Source: CALKJU01 sp035326425 (lineage in GTDB: Bacteria > Pseudomonadota > Alphaproteobacteria > Geminicoccales > Geminicoccaceae). Taken from it: a stretch of 64,000 nt of DNA. Positions 41,823 to 50,272 of this stretch are shown in pieces; position 1 is the first letter of the stretch, and each line of letters opens with the position of its first letter. Location: NCBI GenBank assembly GCA_035326425.1, contig DAOLFG010000010.1, forward strand, positions 1 through 64,000. The letters are read 5' to 3'. The translations under genes were made by a program, and so were the position numbers. The notes beneath the pieces are model-generated. The model worked only from the letters and a program-made list of their open reading frames with translations. It was not told the origin of the DNA and ran no database searches.

Positions 41823-42662
41823 TCAACGCGGGCGCAACGCGAAGCGCAGCGCCCGGCCCATCGCCGCCGGCAGCACCGAGGCGTGATCTTCTTCCGGCAG
41901 CACATGGAAGCAGGTCTCCGAGGCCGGGCCCAATACCTCGGCGGCCTTCTCGACGAAGCTGCGCGCCCGGTCGACCATGCCGCGCCGCGACCGCCGTGCC
42001 GCGAGCTCGGCGCTGTCCGGCCGCCCCTGCTGCCAGGGCGCCAGCTCCTGCTCCCATTGGCCGACGAAGACCGCGAGACGCGCCGCCACCGGTCGCAGGC
42101 CCGAGAGGCCGGCACGGAGGCGCGGCTCGTTCCACCAGATCGACGGGCTGACCGCGACATAGGACCGGAAGGCGGCGCGATCGTGCGCCAGCACGTCGAG
42201 CGCGAAATAGCCGGCCAGCGAGTGACCGATCAGGGTCCGCCGGGTCGTGTCGACCGGCGCCATGCCCTCGATCATGGGTCCCAGGTCGTTCGTGACGAAG
42301 GCCAGCAGCCGGTCGCGGCCGCCGGTGGCGGGCTCGTCCGGCCGGCCGGTGGCCTCGGCACTCGGGCCCGGCGAATAGTCGAAGGTCCGGCGCGCCCGCT
42401 CGTACAGCCCCTCGATCGGATAGCCGATGCCGACCAGCACCGCCGGCACGATGCCGGTGGCGGCCGGCCGGACGATGCCGCGCCGCAGCGTCTCGACCAG
42501 CGTCGCGAACCCGGCATTGGCATCCAGCATGTAGACCACCGGGAAGCCGCCCGCCGGCGCCGAGCCCTCGGGCACGGCGAGGAAGATGCGGTAGGGCTCG
42601 CCGCCCGCGCGCGGCCGGACATCGAGGACCCGCGTGCCGGGCAGGGTCATTTCGGATGGCAT
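41823..42662 (-). CDS. Alpha/beta hydrolase, esterase-D/siderophore-esterase type
   Basis: About 279 residues of the Fes/IroE/BesA-like esterase family. It opens VLDVRPRAGGEPYRIFLAVPEGSAPAGGFPVVYMLDANAGF. The nucleophile is in LIGHSLAGYFALDVL, and the probable triad His is in VLPEEDHASVLPAAM. Family members hydrolyse the triester ring of enterobactin-type siderophores to free iron. It is divergent from the siderophore permease gene at 42823, which supports that role. It has no signal peptide, so it would act in the cytoplasm. An ATG at 42650 is an alternative start. Confidence 0.85.
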   Translation of the reverse strand: MPSEMTLPGTRVLDVRPRAGGEPYRIFLAVPEGSAPAGGFPVVYMLDANAGFATLVETLRRGIVRPAATGIVPAVLVGIGYPIEGLYERARRTFDYSPGPSAEATGRPDEPATGGRDRLLAFVTNDLGPMIEGMAPVDTTRRTLIGHSLAGYFALDVLAHDRAAFRSYVAVSPSIWWNEPRLRAGLSGLRPVAARLAVFVGQWEQELAPWQQGRPDSAELAARRSRRGMVDRARSFVEKAAEVLGPASETCFHVLPEEDHASVLPAAMGRALRFALRPR

Positions 42663-42767
42663 CGGGGCATCCCGTATCGAAGGGCGAGGCACGGCTCTAC
42701 GGCATGTGCCGCCGAAGTTGAACGACGATCGCCGCTCGCCGGCGCTGCCCTGAAACCGTTCTAGATT

Positions 42768-42783
42768 ATTGCGCTCCCGCAAT
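42768..42783. promoter_or_regulatory. Inverted repeat ATTGCG-N4-CGCAAT in the esterase/permease intergenic region
   Basis: Perfect 6-base arms with a 4-base spacer lie in the AT-richer half of the 160-base gap between two divergent iron-uptake genes, 39 bases before the permease ATG. The position suits an iron-responsive operator, but it does not match a Fur, RirA or Irr consensus that I can recognise with confidence. Confidence 0.4.
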
Positions 42784-42822
42784 CACTTGACCCCTCGCCG
42801 GAGGTCCGGCACGGGGAACGCC

Positions 42823-43881
42823 ATGATCGAAGCCCAACGCCACGCCGCCGAGCTGGCCGGCTATGCCCGGCTCGTCCGCCGGCGGCTGGTGGTCCTGCTG
42901 GCGCTGGCCCTGCTGATGGCGGCGGCGGTGATGGCCGACATCGCCACCGGCCCGTCGAGCCTGCCGCTGCGCGCGGTGGTGACCGGCCTGCTCGATCCGG
43001 CTGCCCTCGACGCGCCGACCCGCGTCATCGTCTGGGAGGTCCGCCTGCCCTACGCCCTGATGGCGCTGCTGGTGGGCGCCGCCCTGTCGCTGGCGGGGGC
43101 GGAGATGCAGACCATCCTCAACAACCCGCTGGCCAGCCCGTTCACGCTCGGCGTCTCGTCGGCCGCCGCCCTGGGTGCTGCCCTGGCGCTGGTGCTGGGC
43201 GTGGGCCTACCCGGCGTGCCGGCGGGCTGGCTGGTGCCCGGCAACGCCTTTCTGTTCGCCTTCGGCTCGGTGCTGCTGCTGCAGGCGATGGCGCGGCTGC
43301 GCGGCACCGGCGTCGAGACGCTGGTGCTGTTCGGCATCGCCATGGTGTTCACCTTCAACGCCCTGGTGGCGCTGGTGCAGTTCGTGGCGAGCCAGGAGGC
43401 GCTGCAGCAGCTGGTGTTCTGGACCATGGGCAGCCTCGGCCGGGCCAACTGGCGGAACCTCGCCATCCTGGCGGCCGTGCTGGCGCTCGTCCTGCCGTTC
43501 TCGCTCGCCGCCTCCTGGCGCATGACGGCGTTGCGGCTGGGCGAGGACCGCGCCCGCAGCTTCGGCATCGCGGTCGACCGGCTGCGCTTCGCCGCCCTGG
43601 CGCGGGTCAGCCTGCTCGCCGCCACCTCGGTCGCCTTCGTCGGCACCATCGGCTTCATCGGCCTGGTCGGCCCGCACATCGCCCGCCTGCTGGTCGGCGA
43701 GGACCACCGCTTCTTCCTGCCCGCCAGCGTGCTGACCGGTGCTGTGGTGATGTCGCTGGCCTCGGTGGCGAGCAAGCTGATCGTGCCGGGCGTGCTGCTG
43801 CCGGTCGGGATCGTCACGGCACTGATCGGCGTGCCGTTCTTCCTGGTCCTCATCCTCTCGCGCCGCGAGCGACTCGGTTGA
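42823..43881 (+). CDS. FecCD-family permease for the catecholate siderophore
   Basis: A 352-residue permease with the FecCD hallmarks VWEVRLPYALMALLVGAALSLAGAEMQTILNNPLASPFTLGVSS and FVGTIGFIGLVGPHIARLLVG. It was started at the ATG at 42823 (upstream GGGGAA); the in-frame extension to 42769 adds basic residues without family resemblance. Its partner ATPase overlaps its stop. The likely receptor is encoded 10 kb away at 54240, at the other end of the biosynthetic operon. It is a close paralogue of the permease at 4017. Confidence 0.94.
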   Translation: MIEAQRHAAELAGYARLVRRRLVVLLALALLMAAAVMADIATGPSSLPLRAVVTGLLDPAALDAPTRVIVWEVRLPYALMALLVGAALSLAGAEMQTILNNPLASPFTLGVSSAAALGAALALVLGVGLPGVPAGWLVPGNAFLFAFGSVLLLQAMARLRGTGVETLVLFGIAMVFTFNALVALVQFVASQEALQQLVFWTMGSLGRANWRNLAILAAVLALVLPFSLAASWRMTALRLGEDRARSFGIAVDRLRFAALARVSLLAATSVAFVGTIGFIGLVGPHIARLLVGEDHRFFLPASVLTGAVVMSLASVASKLIVPGVLLPVGIVTALIGVPFFLVLILSRRERLG

Positions 43882-44660
43882 CGGCACCGCTGCGGATCGA
43901 CGGGCTCGGCGTCGGCTACGGCGCCCGCCGCGTCATCGACCGGCTGTCGCTGCCGCCGATCGAGGGCGGCGGCGTCACGGCCCTGATCGGCCCCAACGCC
44001 GCCGGCAAGACCACGCTCCTGCGCGCGCTGGCCGGCCTGCTGCCGGCGAGCGGCTCGGTGCGGCTGGGCGATGTCGAGCTGACCCGGCTCGGCCATGCCG
44101 AGCACGCGCTGCACGTCACCTACATGCCGCAGGCCCTACCGCAGCGGGTGTCGCTGACGGTGATCGAGGCCACGCTGAGCGCCTTGATGTCGGCTCCCGC
44201 CGGCCGGGCCGCCTCGGAGGCGCCGCCGCGGCTGCGGGTGATGCGCACGCTCGACCGGCTCGGCATCGCCGACCTGGCGCTGCGCGGCCTCGACGAGCTG
44301 TCGGGCGGCCAGCGCCAGCTCGCCAGCCTCGCCCAGTCGATCGTGCGCGAGCCCGAGGTGCTGCTGCTCGACGAGCCGACCAGCGCCCTCGACCTGCGCC
44401 ACCAGATGCAGGTGATGCAGCTGGTGGCGGAGCTGGCGCGCGAGCGCGGCATCATCGTCGTGGTCGTGCTGCACGACATCGCCCTGGCCAGCCGCTGGTC
44501 GCGCCGGCTGGTGGTGCTGGCGGGCGGCGAGCTCGCCGCCGACGGCCCGCCCGAAGAGGCGGTGACGCCGGAGATGCTGGCGCGGGTCTACGGCGTCGAG
44601 GCGCGGGTGGAACGCTGCTCGCGCGGCTTCGTGCAGGTCATGGTCGACCGGGCACTCTGA
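43878..44660 (+). CDS. FepC-type ABC ATPase for the catecholate siderophore
   Basis: A 260-residue ATPase with Walker A GPNAAGKTT, signature LSGGQRQLASLAQSIV, Walker B VLLLDEPTSALDLR and switch VLHDIALA. It begins with a TTG that overlaps the permease stop (TTGA). The Walker A has Ala-Ala in place of the more usual Gly-Ala or Gly-Cys, which is tolerated in this family. It converges with entA, leaving only 3 bases between the two stop codons. Confidence 0.93.
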   Translation: MTAPLRIDGLGVGYGARRVIDRLSLPPIEGGGVTALIGPNAAGKTTLLRALAGLLPASGSVRLGDVELTRLGHAEHALHVTYMPQALPQRVSLTVIEATLSALMSAPAGRAASEAPPRLRVMRTLDRLGIADLALRGLDELSGGQRQLASLAQSIVREPEVLLLDEPTSALDLRHQMQVMQLVAELARERGIIVVVVLHDIALASRWSRRLVVLAGGELAADGPPEEAVTPEMLARVYGVEARVERCSRGFVQVMVDRAL

Positions 44661-44663
44661 CCC

Positions 44664-45440
44664 TCACGCCCTGAGCGTCGCACCGCCGTCGACATAGAGG
44701 TCGGCCATGGTGATGTGGCCGGCGCGGTCGGAGAGGAGGAACAGCACGGCGTCGGCGATGTCCTCCGGTGTCGCCAGCTTGCGCAGCGGAATGCCCACCT
44801 TGTAGGTCTCGGGCGAGCCCTCGATGACCCGCCCGGCACCGCCGTCGTCCGCCCACATGCCGGTCTGCATGCGTGTCAGCGTCGAGCCCGGCGCCACGAT
44901 GTTGCAACGGATGCCGTGCGGCGCCAGCTCCAGGCCGAGGCAGCGGGTGAACATGCTGGCGGCGGCCTTGGAGGCGGCATACGCGGCCATGGCGTGGCGG
45001 GGCACGCCCGCGGCGTTCGACGACACCGTGACGATGGCGCCGCGCCGGCGGGGCACCATCCGCCGCGCCAGGGCGCGGCAGAGGTGGAAGACGCCCTTGG
45101 CGTTGATGTCGAGCACCCGCGACCAGTCCTCGTCGGTGGTCTCCGTCACCGGCGCGAAGCACAAGACACCGGCGACGTTGACGCCGAGATCGACCGGGCC
45201 CCATTCCCGCTCGATCCGCTCGACCAGCGCCTCGGTCTGCGGGCCCGAGCGCACGTCGAGCGGCTCGGCGCGCACCTCCGGCCCCAGCTCCGCCGCCAGG
45301 GCCTCGATCCCGTCCTCCGCGATGTCGGTGGCGACGACGCGCGCACCCTCTGCATGCAGGGCGCGGACGACCGCCCGGCCTATGCCTCCGCCGGCACCGG
45401 TGACGATGGCGATCCTTCCGGCGATGCCGCTGGCGCGCAT
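44664..45440 (-). CDS. entA: 2,3-dihydro-2,3-dihydroxybenzoate dehydrogenase
   Basis: A 258-residue short-chain dehydrogenase that makes 2,3-dihydroxybenzoate. It has TGxxxGxG (AIVTGAGGGIGRAVV), NVAGVL, the catalytic Ser in TVSSNAAGVPRHAMAAYAASKAA with the YxxxK pair, and NIVAPGSTLTRMQTGMW. The SSNAAGVPR-to-YAASKAA stretch is characteristic of EntA. A strong GGAGGAA lies just upstream of the ATG, inside the 3' end of the entF gene, which overlaps it by 61 bases. It is the last gene of the leftward biosynthetic operon. Confidence 0.93.
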   Translation of the reverse strand: MRASGIAGRIAIVTGAGGGIGRAVVRALHAEGARVVATDIAEDGIEALAAELGPEVRAEPLDVRSGPQTEALVERIEREWGPVDLGVNVAGVLCFAPVTETTDEDWSRVLDINAKGVFHLCRALARRMVPRRRGAIVTVSSNAAGVPRHAMAAYAASKAAASMFTRCLGLELAPHGIRCNIVAPGSTLTRMQTGMWADDGGAGRVIEGSPETYKVGIPLRKLATPEDIADAVLFLLSDRAGHITMADLYVDGGATLRA

Positions 45441-48400
45441 GGTTCCTCCGTCTCCATCTCGGCCATCGCCCGCGACAGCACCGGCGCTATCCGCGTCACT
45501 GCCTCGGGGCCGGTCAGGTGGGCGTGCAGGCTCGGCACGTCGACCACCTCGACCCTGCCGGCATGGGGCCGCCAGTGCGCCGGGGCCAGGTTCCGCCCCT
45601 GATGGTCGAGGGCGGCGCGGAAATGCAGGATCCCGCCGGCATAGCGGCCGTGGACATGGGTGCGCACCAGCCGGTTGTTGCCGGCGACCACGCGCACCAC
45701 GCCGTCCAGTGCCGCGTCGGGCAGCCGGCCGAGCGGGCTGTGGCCGGCGCGCAGGAAGCCCACGACCGAGGCGCGCGTCAGCTCGACCTGGGGTAGCTGG
45801 TCGGGATCGTAGCCGCCGATCGCCAGCAGCGCCTTCAGGGCGGCACCCTCGTCCGGCTCCGGCTCGGCCCGCCAGCAGTCGGCGGGATAGGAATCCAGCA
45901 TGGCGACGACGCCTGCCCTGGCGCCCAGGGCCTGGAGCCGTTCGGCCATGGCATGAGCGATGATGCCGCCGATCGACCAGCCGACGAGGTGACAGGGCCC
46001 CTCGGGACGGACCGCCCGGATCCGCTCGACATAGTCGGCGGCGAGGTCGGCCAGGCTGGCGGGCGGCGGGAGGCCGGCTGCCAGCGCCGGCGCCTGCAGG
46101 CCGTAGACCGTGCGGCGCGGATCGAGAGCCCTGGCCAGCCGGCCGTAGCACCAGGTGATGCCGCCGGCCGGATGGATGGCGAACAGCGGCGGCAGCGCCG
46201 GGTCGCCCTCGGCGAGGCGCACCAGCGGGCCGAGGCCGGAATCCATCTCCGCCTCGGCGTCGATCAGCCGGGCGAATCCCGCGACCGTCGGCTCCTCGAA
46301 CAGGGCACCCAGCCCCGGATCGCGGCCGAATTGCTCGCGCAGCCCGAGCAGCAGGGCCACGGCCGAGAGCGAATCCCCGCCAAGCTCGAAGAAGTCGTCG
46401 TCCGCGCCGATCGGCGCCTCGATGCCGAGCTGCTGCGCGAACAGCGCCGCGACGCGGCGCTCGGTCGCCGTCGTCAGCGGCCGGGCCGCCACCGGTGCCC
46501 AGCCGGGCATCGGCAGGGCCGCCCGGTCGAGCTTGCCGTTGGCGGTCACCGGCAGGGCGTCGAGCGCCACGAAGGCCGCCGGCACCATGTAGTCCGGCAA
46601 GCGCGTCGCCAAGCGGGCGCGCAGCGCCTCGGCGCCGAAGCCCGGCGCCGGCACCACATAGGCGACAATGCGCTTCACGCTTGGCTGGTCCTCGCGGGCG
46701 ATCACCGCCTGTTGCCGCACCAGCCCGGTCCCGGCGATGGCCGCCTCGATCTCGCCCAGCTCGATGCGCAGGCCGCGGATCTTCACCTGATGGTCGGAGC
46801 GGCCGAGGAACACCACGGCACCGTCCGGCCGCAGCCGGGCGAGGTCGCCGGTGACGTAGACCCGCTCACCCGGCAGGAAGGGATCGGGCAGGAACCGCTC
46901 GGCGGTGAGATCCGGCCGTCCGAGATAGCCGCGCGCCAGCTGCACGCCGCCGAGATAGAGCTCGCCGACGATACCGGGCGGCAGCGGCCGCAGGCGGGAG
47001 TCGAGCACGTAGAGCCGGGTGTTCCACACCGGATGGCCGATCGGCACCGGCACCGAGCGGTCGTCGGGGCCGGCGGGCCACCAGCTCACGTCCACCGCCG
47101 CCTCGGTGGGGCCGTAGAGATTGTGCAGCTCGGCGCTGATTGTCCGGTGGAAGCGGTCGCGCAGCTCGGCCGGCAGCTCCTCGCCCGAGCAGAAGACCCG
47201 CCGGACCTCGATCCCCCGCGCCGTCGGCTCGGCCAGGAACGCCGCCAGCATCGACGGCACGAAATGCAGCGTGGTGATGCGGTGGTCGCGGATCAGCCTC
47301 GCCAGGGCCACCGGGTCGCGATGGGCGCCCGGCGGGGCCACGACCAGCGTGCAGCCGGCGATCAGCGGCAGGAACAGCTCCCACACCGACACGTCGAAGG
47401 TGGTGGGCGTCTTCTGCAGGATGCGGTCCGAGGCATCGAAGCCGTAGTGCTGCCGCATCCACTCCAGCCGGTTGACGATGGCGCGGTGCTCGATCACCAC
47501 GCCCTTGGGCTCGCCGGTCGAGCCCGAGGTGTAGATGACGTAGGCGGCATCGTCCGGCGTCGGCGGCGACGGCACTGCCCCGCCCGCCTCCAGCGCCCAG
47601 TCTCCCGGTGCCAGCGTCGGCATGTGCGGCGCCAGCCGTTCGGCGTCCTCCGCCCCGACCAGCGCCAGGCGCGGCCGTGCGGATGCGGCGATGCGGGCGA
47701 GCCGGGCGTCGGGCTGGCCGAGGTCGAGCGGCAGGTAGGCGGCCCCGGCCCGCAGCACGGCGACGAGCGCCACCATCATCTCGACCGATCGCGGCAGCGC
47801 CACCGCCACGATGTCGCCGCGACCGATGCTCAGGCCCGCCAGCTGCGACGCCAGCGCCGAGGTCCGGGCATCCAGCGCCGCATAGTCCAGCCGCTCGGCC
47901 CCGAGCACGACGGCCGTCGCTTCGGTGGTCGCCCGCATCGTCCGCTCGATCAGCGCCGCCAGCGTCGTATCGGGCACGGGATAGGCGGTGGCGTTGGCCT
48001 CGAGCAGGTAGCGCCGCACCTCGTCCGGGCTCGCCGTCGGCACGTCGGCGAGCCGCCGGGCCGCTACCGCCGCGGCGAGGAAGGCTTCCAGCCTCGCCGC
48101 GTGCGCCGCCGTCTCCTCGCGCGTGTAGAGATCGGGGTTGCTGTCGACCTCCAGCCGCAGCCCCTCGCCGCCATCGGCCCGCCGGTGCAGGCGGAGCGTG
48201 AAGCCGATGTCGTCGACCGGGCCGGTGCTCAGCACCTCCAGCCGCGAGGCGACGCCGGCGAAGCGGGGCGTCTCGTCGAACGGCAGCAGGTTGACCAGCG
48301 GCCCGTGCAGCCGCCGCTGCCCGCCGACCAGCCTGAGGTCGCGGCGGAGCTGCTCGCTGCGGTAGCGGCCGTGTCGCCGGGCGCGGATCAGGGCGCGCGC

Positions 48401-49345
48401 CACGCCGACCAGATAGTCGCCGAGCGGCACCTCCTCGTCCGGCGTCACGCGCAGCGGCAGCACGTTCATCAGCATCGCCGGCACGCGCGCCACGCTGCGC
48501 CCCAGCCGATCCATGTGCGGCACGCCGACCACCACCTCGGGCAGGCCGGTGTGGCGCTGGCAATAGGCGGCGGCGAGGGCCGCCACCACGTCGGGCCAGA
48601 CGATGTCGTGCGCGCCGGCGAGGCGCTTCAGGCCGTCGAACGTGGTGGGCGCCAGCTCGACGCTCTCGCGATGGAAGGCGTGGGCGCTGGCCGGCTTGCC
48701 CGGCGCCAGGCTCGCCACCTCCGGCCGATCGGCGAAGGTGTCTTGCCAGAAGGCGGCATCGACGGCCCGCTTGGGCGAGGTGCCGTAGGCCGCGTCCTCG
48801 GCGAGCACCGCGGCGAGGCCGGGCAGGGCCGGCCCCGGCGCCGTGCCGGTCAACGCGGCGTTGTAGAGGTCGGCGACCCGCTGGGTCAGCAGGATCATGC
48901 CGTAGCCATCGATCGCCAGATGATGCACCCGCTGCTGCCAGACGAACCGCTCCGGCCCCAGCCGGAACAGCCGCTCGGCCGCCAGCGCGTCGCGGGTGGG
49001 GTCGACCGGTGTCGCCATGTCGCAGGCGATCTCGGCCTCGGCGGCGGCCAGCGGGTCGGCGGCACCGGAGAGGTCGACGGTCTCGAGACGCGGGCGCCGG
49101 GCGGGGTCGACGACCTGCACCGGGCCGGCATCGGTCACGGCCATGCGCAGCGACAGCGCCTCGGCCTCGACGGTCATCCGGTCGATGGCCGAGGCGAAGG
49201 CTTCGAGGTCGAGCGGGCCGGCGAGCTCGATGTACTGCCCGGTGTTGAACAGCGGATTGGCCGGGTCGAGCCCTTGCGCGTACCAGAGGCCCGACTGGGC
49301 CTCGGTCAGCGGATGCTGGGCCGGGGCATCGAGCGGATCCGCCAT
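45380..49345 (-). CDS. entF: EntF-like nonribosomal peptide synthetase (C-A-T-TE) for serine
   Basis: A 1321-residue protein, close to the usual EntF length. The condensation domain has HHLAIDG at 141-147. The adenylation domain (about 455-960) has YTSGSTGEPKG, FDVSVWELF, LHFVPSML, CSGEELP, LYGPTEAAVDVSWW and YVTGDLARLRPDG. The specificity positions read D-V-W-H-F-S-L-V-D plus the invariant Lys, the serine code of EntF. The carrier Ser is in GGDSLSAV near 990 and the thioesterase Ser in GWSIGG near 1123. It should join dihydroxybenzoate to serine and cyclise three units. No MbtH-like partner or phosphopantetheinyl transferase gene is in the window. Confidence 0.93.
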   Translation of the reverse strand: MADPLDAPAQHPLTEAQSGLWYAQGLDPANPLFNTGQYIELAGPLDLEAFASAIDRMTVEAEALSLRMAVTDAGPVQVVDPARRPRLETVDLSGAADPLAAAEAEIACDMATPVDPTRDALAAERLFRLGPERFVWQQRVHHLAIDGYGMILLTQRVADLYNAALTGTAPGPALPGLAAVLAEDAAYGTSPKRAVDAAFWQDTFADRPEVASLAPGKPASAHAFHRESVELAPTTFDGLKRLAGAHDIVWPDVVAALAAAYCQRHTGLPEVVVGVPHMDRLGRSVARVPAMLMNVLPLRVTPDEEVPLGDYLVGVARALIRARRHGRYRSEQLRRDLRLVGGQRRLHGPLVNLLPFDETPRFAGVASRLEVLSTGPVDDIGFTLRLHRRADGGEGLRLEVDSNPDLYTREETAAHAARLEAFLAAAVAARRLADVPTASPDEVRRYLLEANATAYPVPDTTLAALIERTMRATTEATAVVLGAERLDYAALDARTSALASQLAGLSIGRGDIVAVALPRSVEMMVALVAVLRAGAAYLPLDLGQPDARLARIAASARPRLALVGAEDAERLAPHMPTLAPGDWALEAGGAVPSPPTPDDAAYVIYTSGSTGEPKGVVIEHRAIVNRLEWMRQHYGFDASDRILQKTPTTFDVSVWELFLPLIAGCTLVVAPPGAHRDPVALARLIRDHRITTLHFVPSMLAAFLAEPTARGIEVRRVFCSGEELPAELRDRFHRTISAELHNLYGPTEAAVDVSWWPAGPDDRSVPVPIGHPVWNTRLYVLDSRLRPLPPGIVGELYLGGVQLARGYLGRPDLTAERFLPDPFLPGERVYVTGDLARLRPDGAVVFLGRSDHQVKIRGLRIELGEIEAAIAGTGLVRQQAVIAREDQPSVKRIVAYVVPAPGFGAEALRARLATRLPDYMVPAAFVALDALPVTANGKLDRAALPMPGWAPVAARPLTTATERRVAALFAQQLGIEAPIGADDDFFELGGDSLSAVALLLGLREQFGRDPGLGALFEEPTVAGFARLIDAEAEMDSGLGPLVRLAEGDPALPPLFAIHPAGGITWCYGRLARALDPRRTVYGLQAPALAAGLPPPASLADLAADYVERIRAVRPEGPCHLVGWSIGGIIAHAMAERLQALGARAGVVAMLDSYPADCWRAEPEPDEGAALKALLAIGGYDPDQLPQVELTRASVVGFLRAGHSPLGRLPDAALDGVVRVVAGNNRLVRTHVHGRYAGGILHFRAALDHQGRNLAPAHWRPHAGRVEVVDVPSLHAHLTGPEAVTRIAPVLSRAMAEMETEEPCAPAASPEGSPSSPVPAEA

Positions 49346-49349
49346 CGCC

Positions 49350-49634
49350 TCAGCCGTTGGCGCCCGCGAGCTTGGCCGAGACGATCTCCCACCAGCCGGC
49401 GAGCGTCTGCCGCTCGGCCAGCTCGGCGAACTCGAGGTCGAGCCCGCCCTCGCTCCATTTGAGGACGAGGCTCATCACCCGCATGGAGTCGAGCCCGAGG
49501 TCGATGAGGTCGTCGTCGTCGCCGATGGCGTCCGGCGGCTCGTGCAGCATGGCGGCGATGTCGGCCCGCATGCTCTCCAGCGTCAGCGGCCCGGCCGGCT
49601 CGACGATGCGGATGATCTGGACCGGCTGGCTCAT
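49350..49634 (-). CDS. Free-standing aryl carrier protein (EntB C-terminal equivalent)
   Basis: A 94-residue carrier domain with the phosphopantetheine site in DDDLIDLGLDSMRVMSLVLKWSEGGLDLEFAELAERQTLAGWW. In E. coli this domain is the C-terminus of EntB; here it is a separate gene whose ATG overlaps the isochorismatase stop (ATGA). EntE should load it with 2,3-dihydroxybenzoate, and EntF's condensation domain should take the acyl group. It lies 4 bases before the entF start. Confidence 0.9.
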   Translation of the reverse strand: MSQPVQIIRIVEPAGPLTLESMRADIAAMLHEPPDAIGDDDDLIDLGLDSMRVMSLVLKWSEGGLDLEFAELAERQTLAGWWEIVSAKLAGANG

Positions 49635-50272
49635 CCGATGGCCTCCATGAGCTGGGCAGTCGTCATCGGCACGGCGCAGACCGAGGCGGCATAGGCGAGC
49701 GCCATGTCGTGGCGCTGGCGCGAGAAGTCCGCCAGCGCGTCGGCGGCGAGGAAGGGCTCGATGTCGCGCATGAAGGCGTCGGCCGCCGTCAGCAGGCAGC
49801 CGATATGGGCATAGACGCCGCAGACGACGAGCTGGTCGCGGCCGCGGGCGCGCATCAGCGCCTCGAGGTTGCTGCGCTGGAAGGCGCTGTAGCGGTGCTT
49901 GACCAGCACGATGTCGCCGTCCTCGGGCGCCAGCGCGTCGACGATCGGCTCGTGCTCGGCCGAGCGGCTCATGCCCGGCCCCCACAGGTCGGCCTGCAGG
50001 CCACGGTCGCGGCGCTCCTGCTCGCCGACCTGGGCAGTGTAGAACACCGGCATGCCGTGCGCCCTGCAACGCCCGGCGAGGGCGGCGATGTTGGCGATCG
50101 CCGGCGCCAGCGGCGGCCCTTCCGGCGGGAACGGCCGGAGGAAATATCGCTGCATGTCGTGGATCAGCAGCGCCGCCCGCCGGCGCTCGGGCCGCCAGGG
50201 CGCGCGTACCGTCGGCAGCTCCCGCGCCTGCGGCAGCGCATAGGCGGCGATGCTCGGCAGTGCGGCCTTCAC
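49631..50272 (-). CDS. entB: Isochorismatase (EntB N-terminal equivalent only)
   Basis: A 213-residue isochorismate hydrolase that yields 2,3-dihydro-2,3-dihydroxybenzoate. It shows ALLIHDMQRYFLRPF, DIVLVKHRYSAFQRSNLEALM and VVCGVYAHIGCLLTAADAFMRDIEPFLAADALADFS, which are near-diagnostic for EntB/DhbB. EntB is normally about 285 residues with a fused carrier domain; this protein stops before it. It starts with GTG overlapping the entE stop. Confidence 0.93.
   Translation of the reverse strand: MKAALPSIAAYALPQARELPTVRAPWRPERRRAALLIHDMQRYFLRPFPPEGPPLAPAIANIAALAGRCRAHGMPVFYTAQVGEQERRDRGLQADLWGPGMSRSAEHEPIVDALAPEDGDIVLVKHRYSAFQRSNLEALMRARGRDQLVVCGVYAHIGCLLTAADAFMRDIEPFLAADALADFSRQRHDMALAYAASVCAVPMTTAQLMEAIG

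Noticed and set aside
45953..49462. A 1169-codon plus-strand frame opposite the synthetase gene
   Set aside because: It is antisense to entF over its whole length, has no recognisable domain, and is rich in Arg, Gly, His and Gln; the minus-strand frame has every expected motif.
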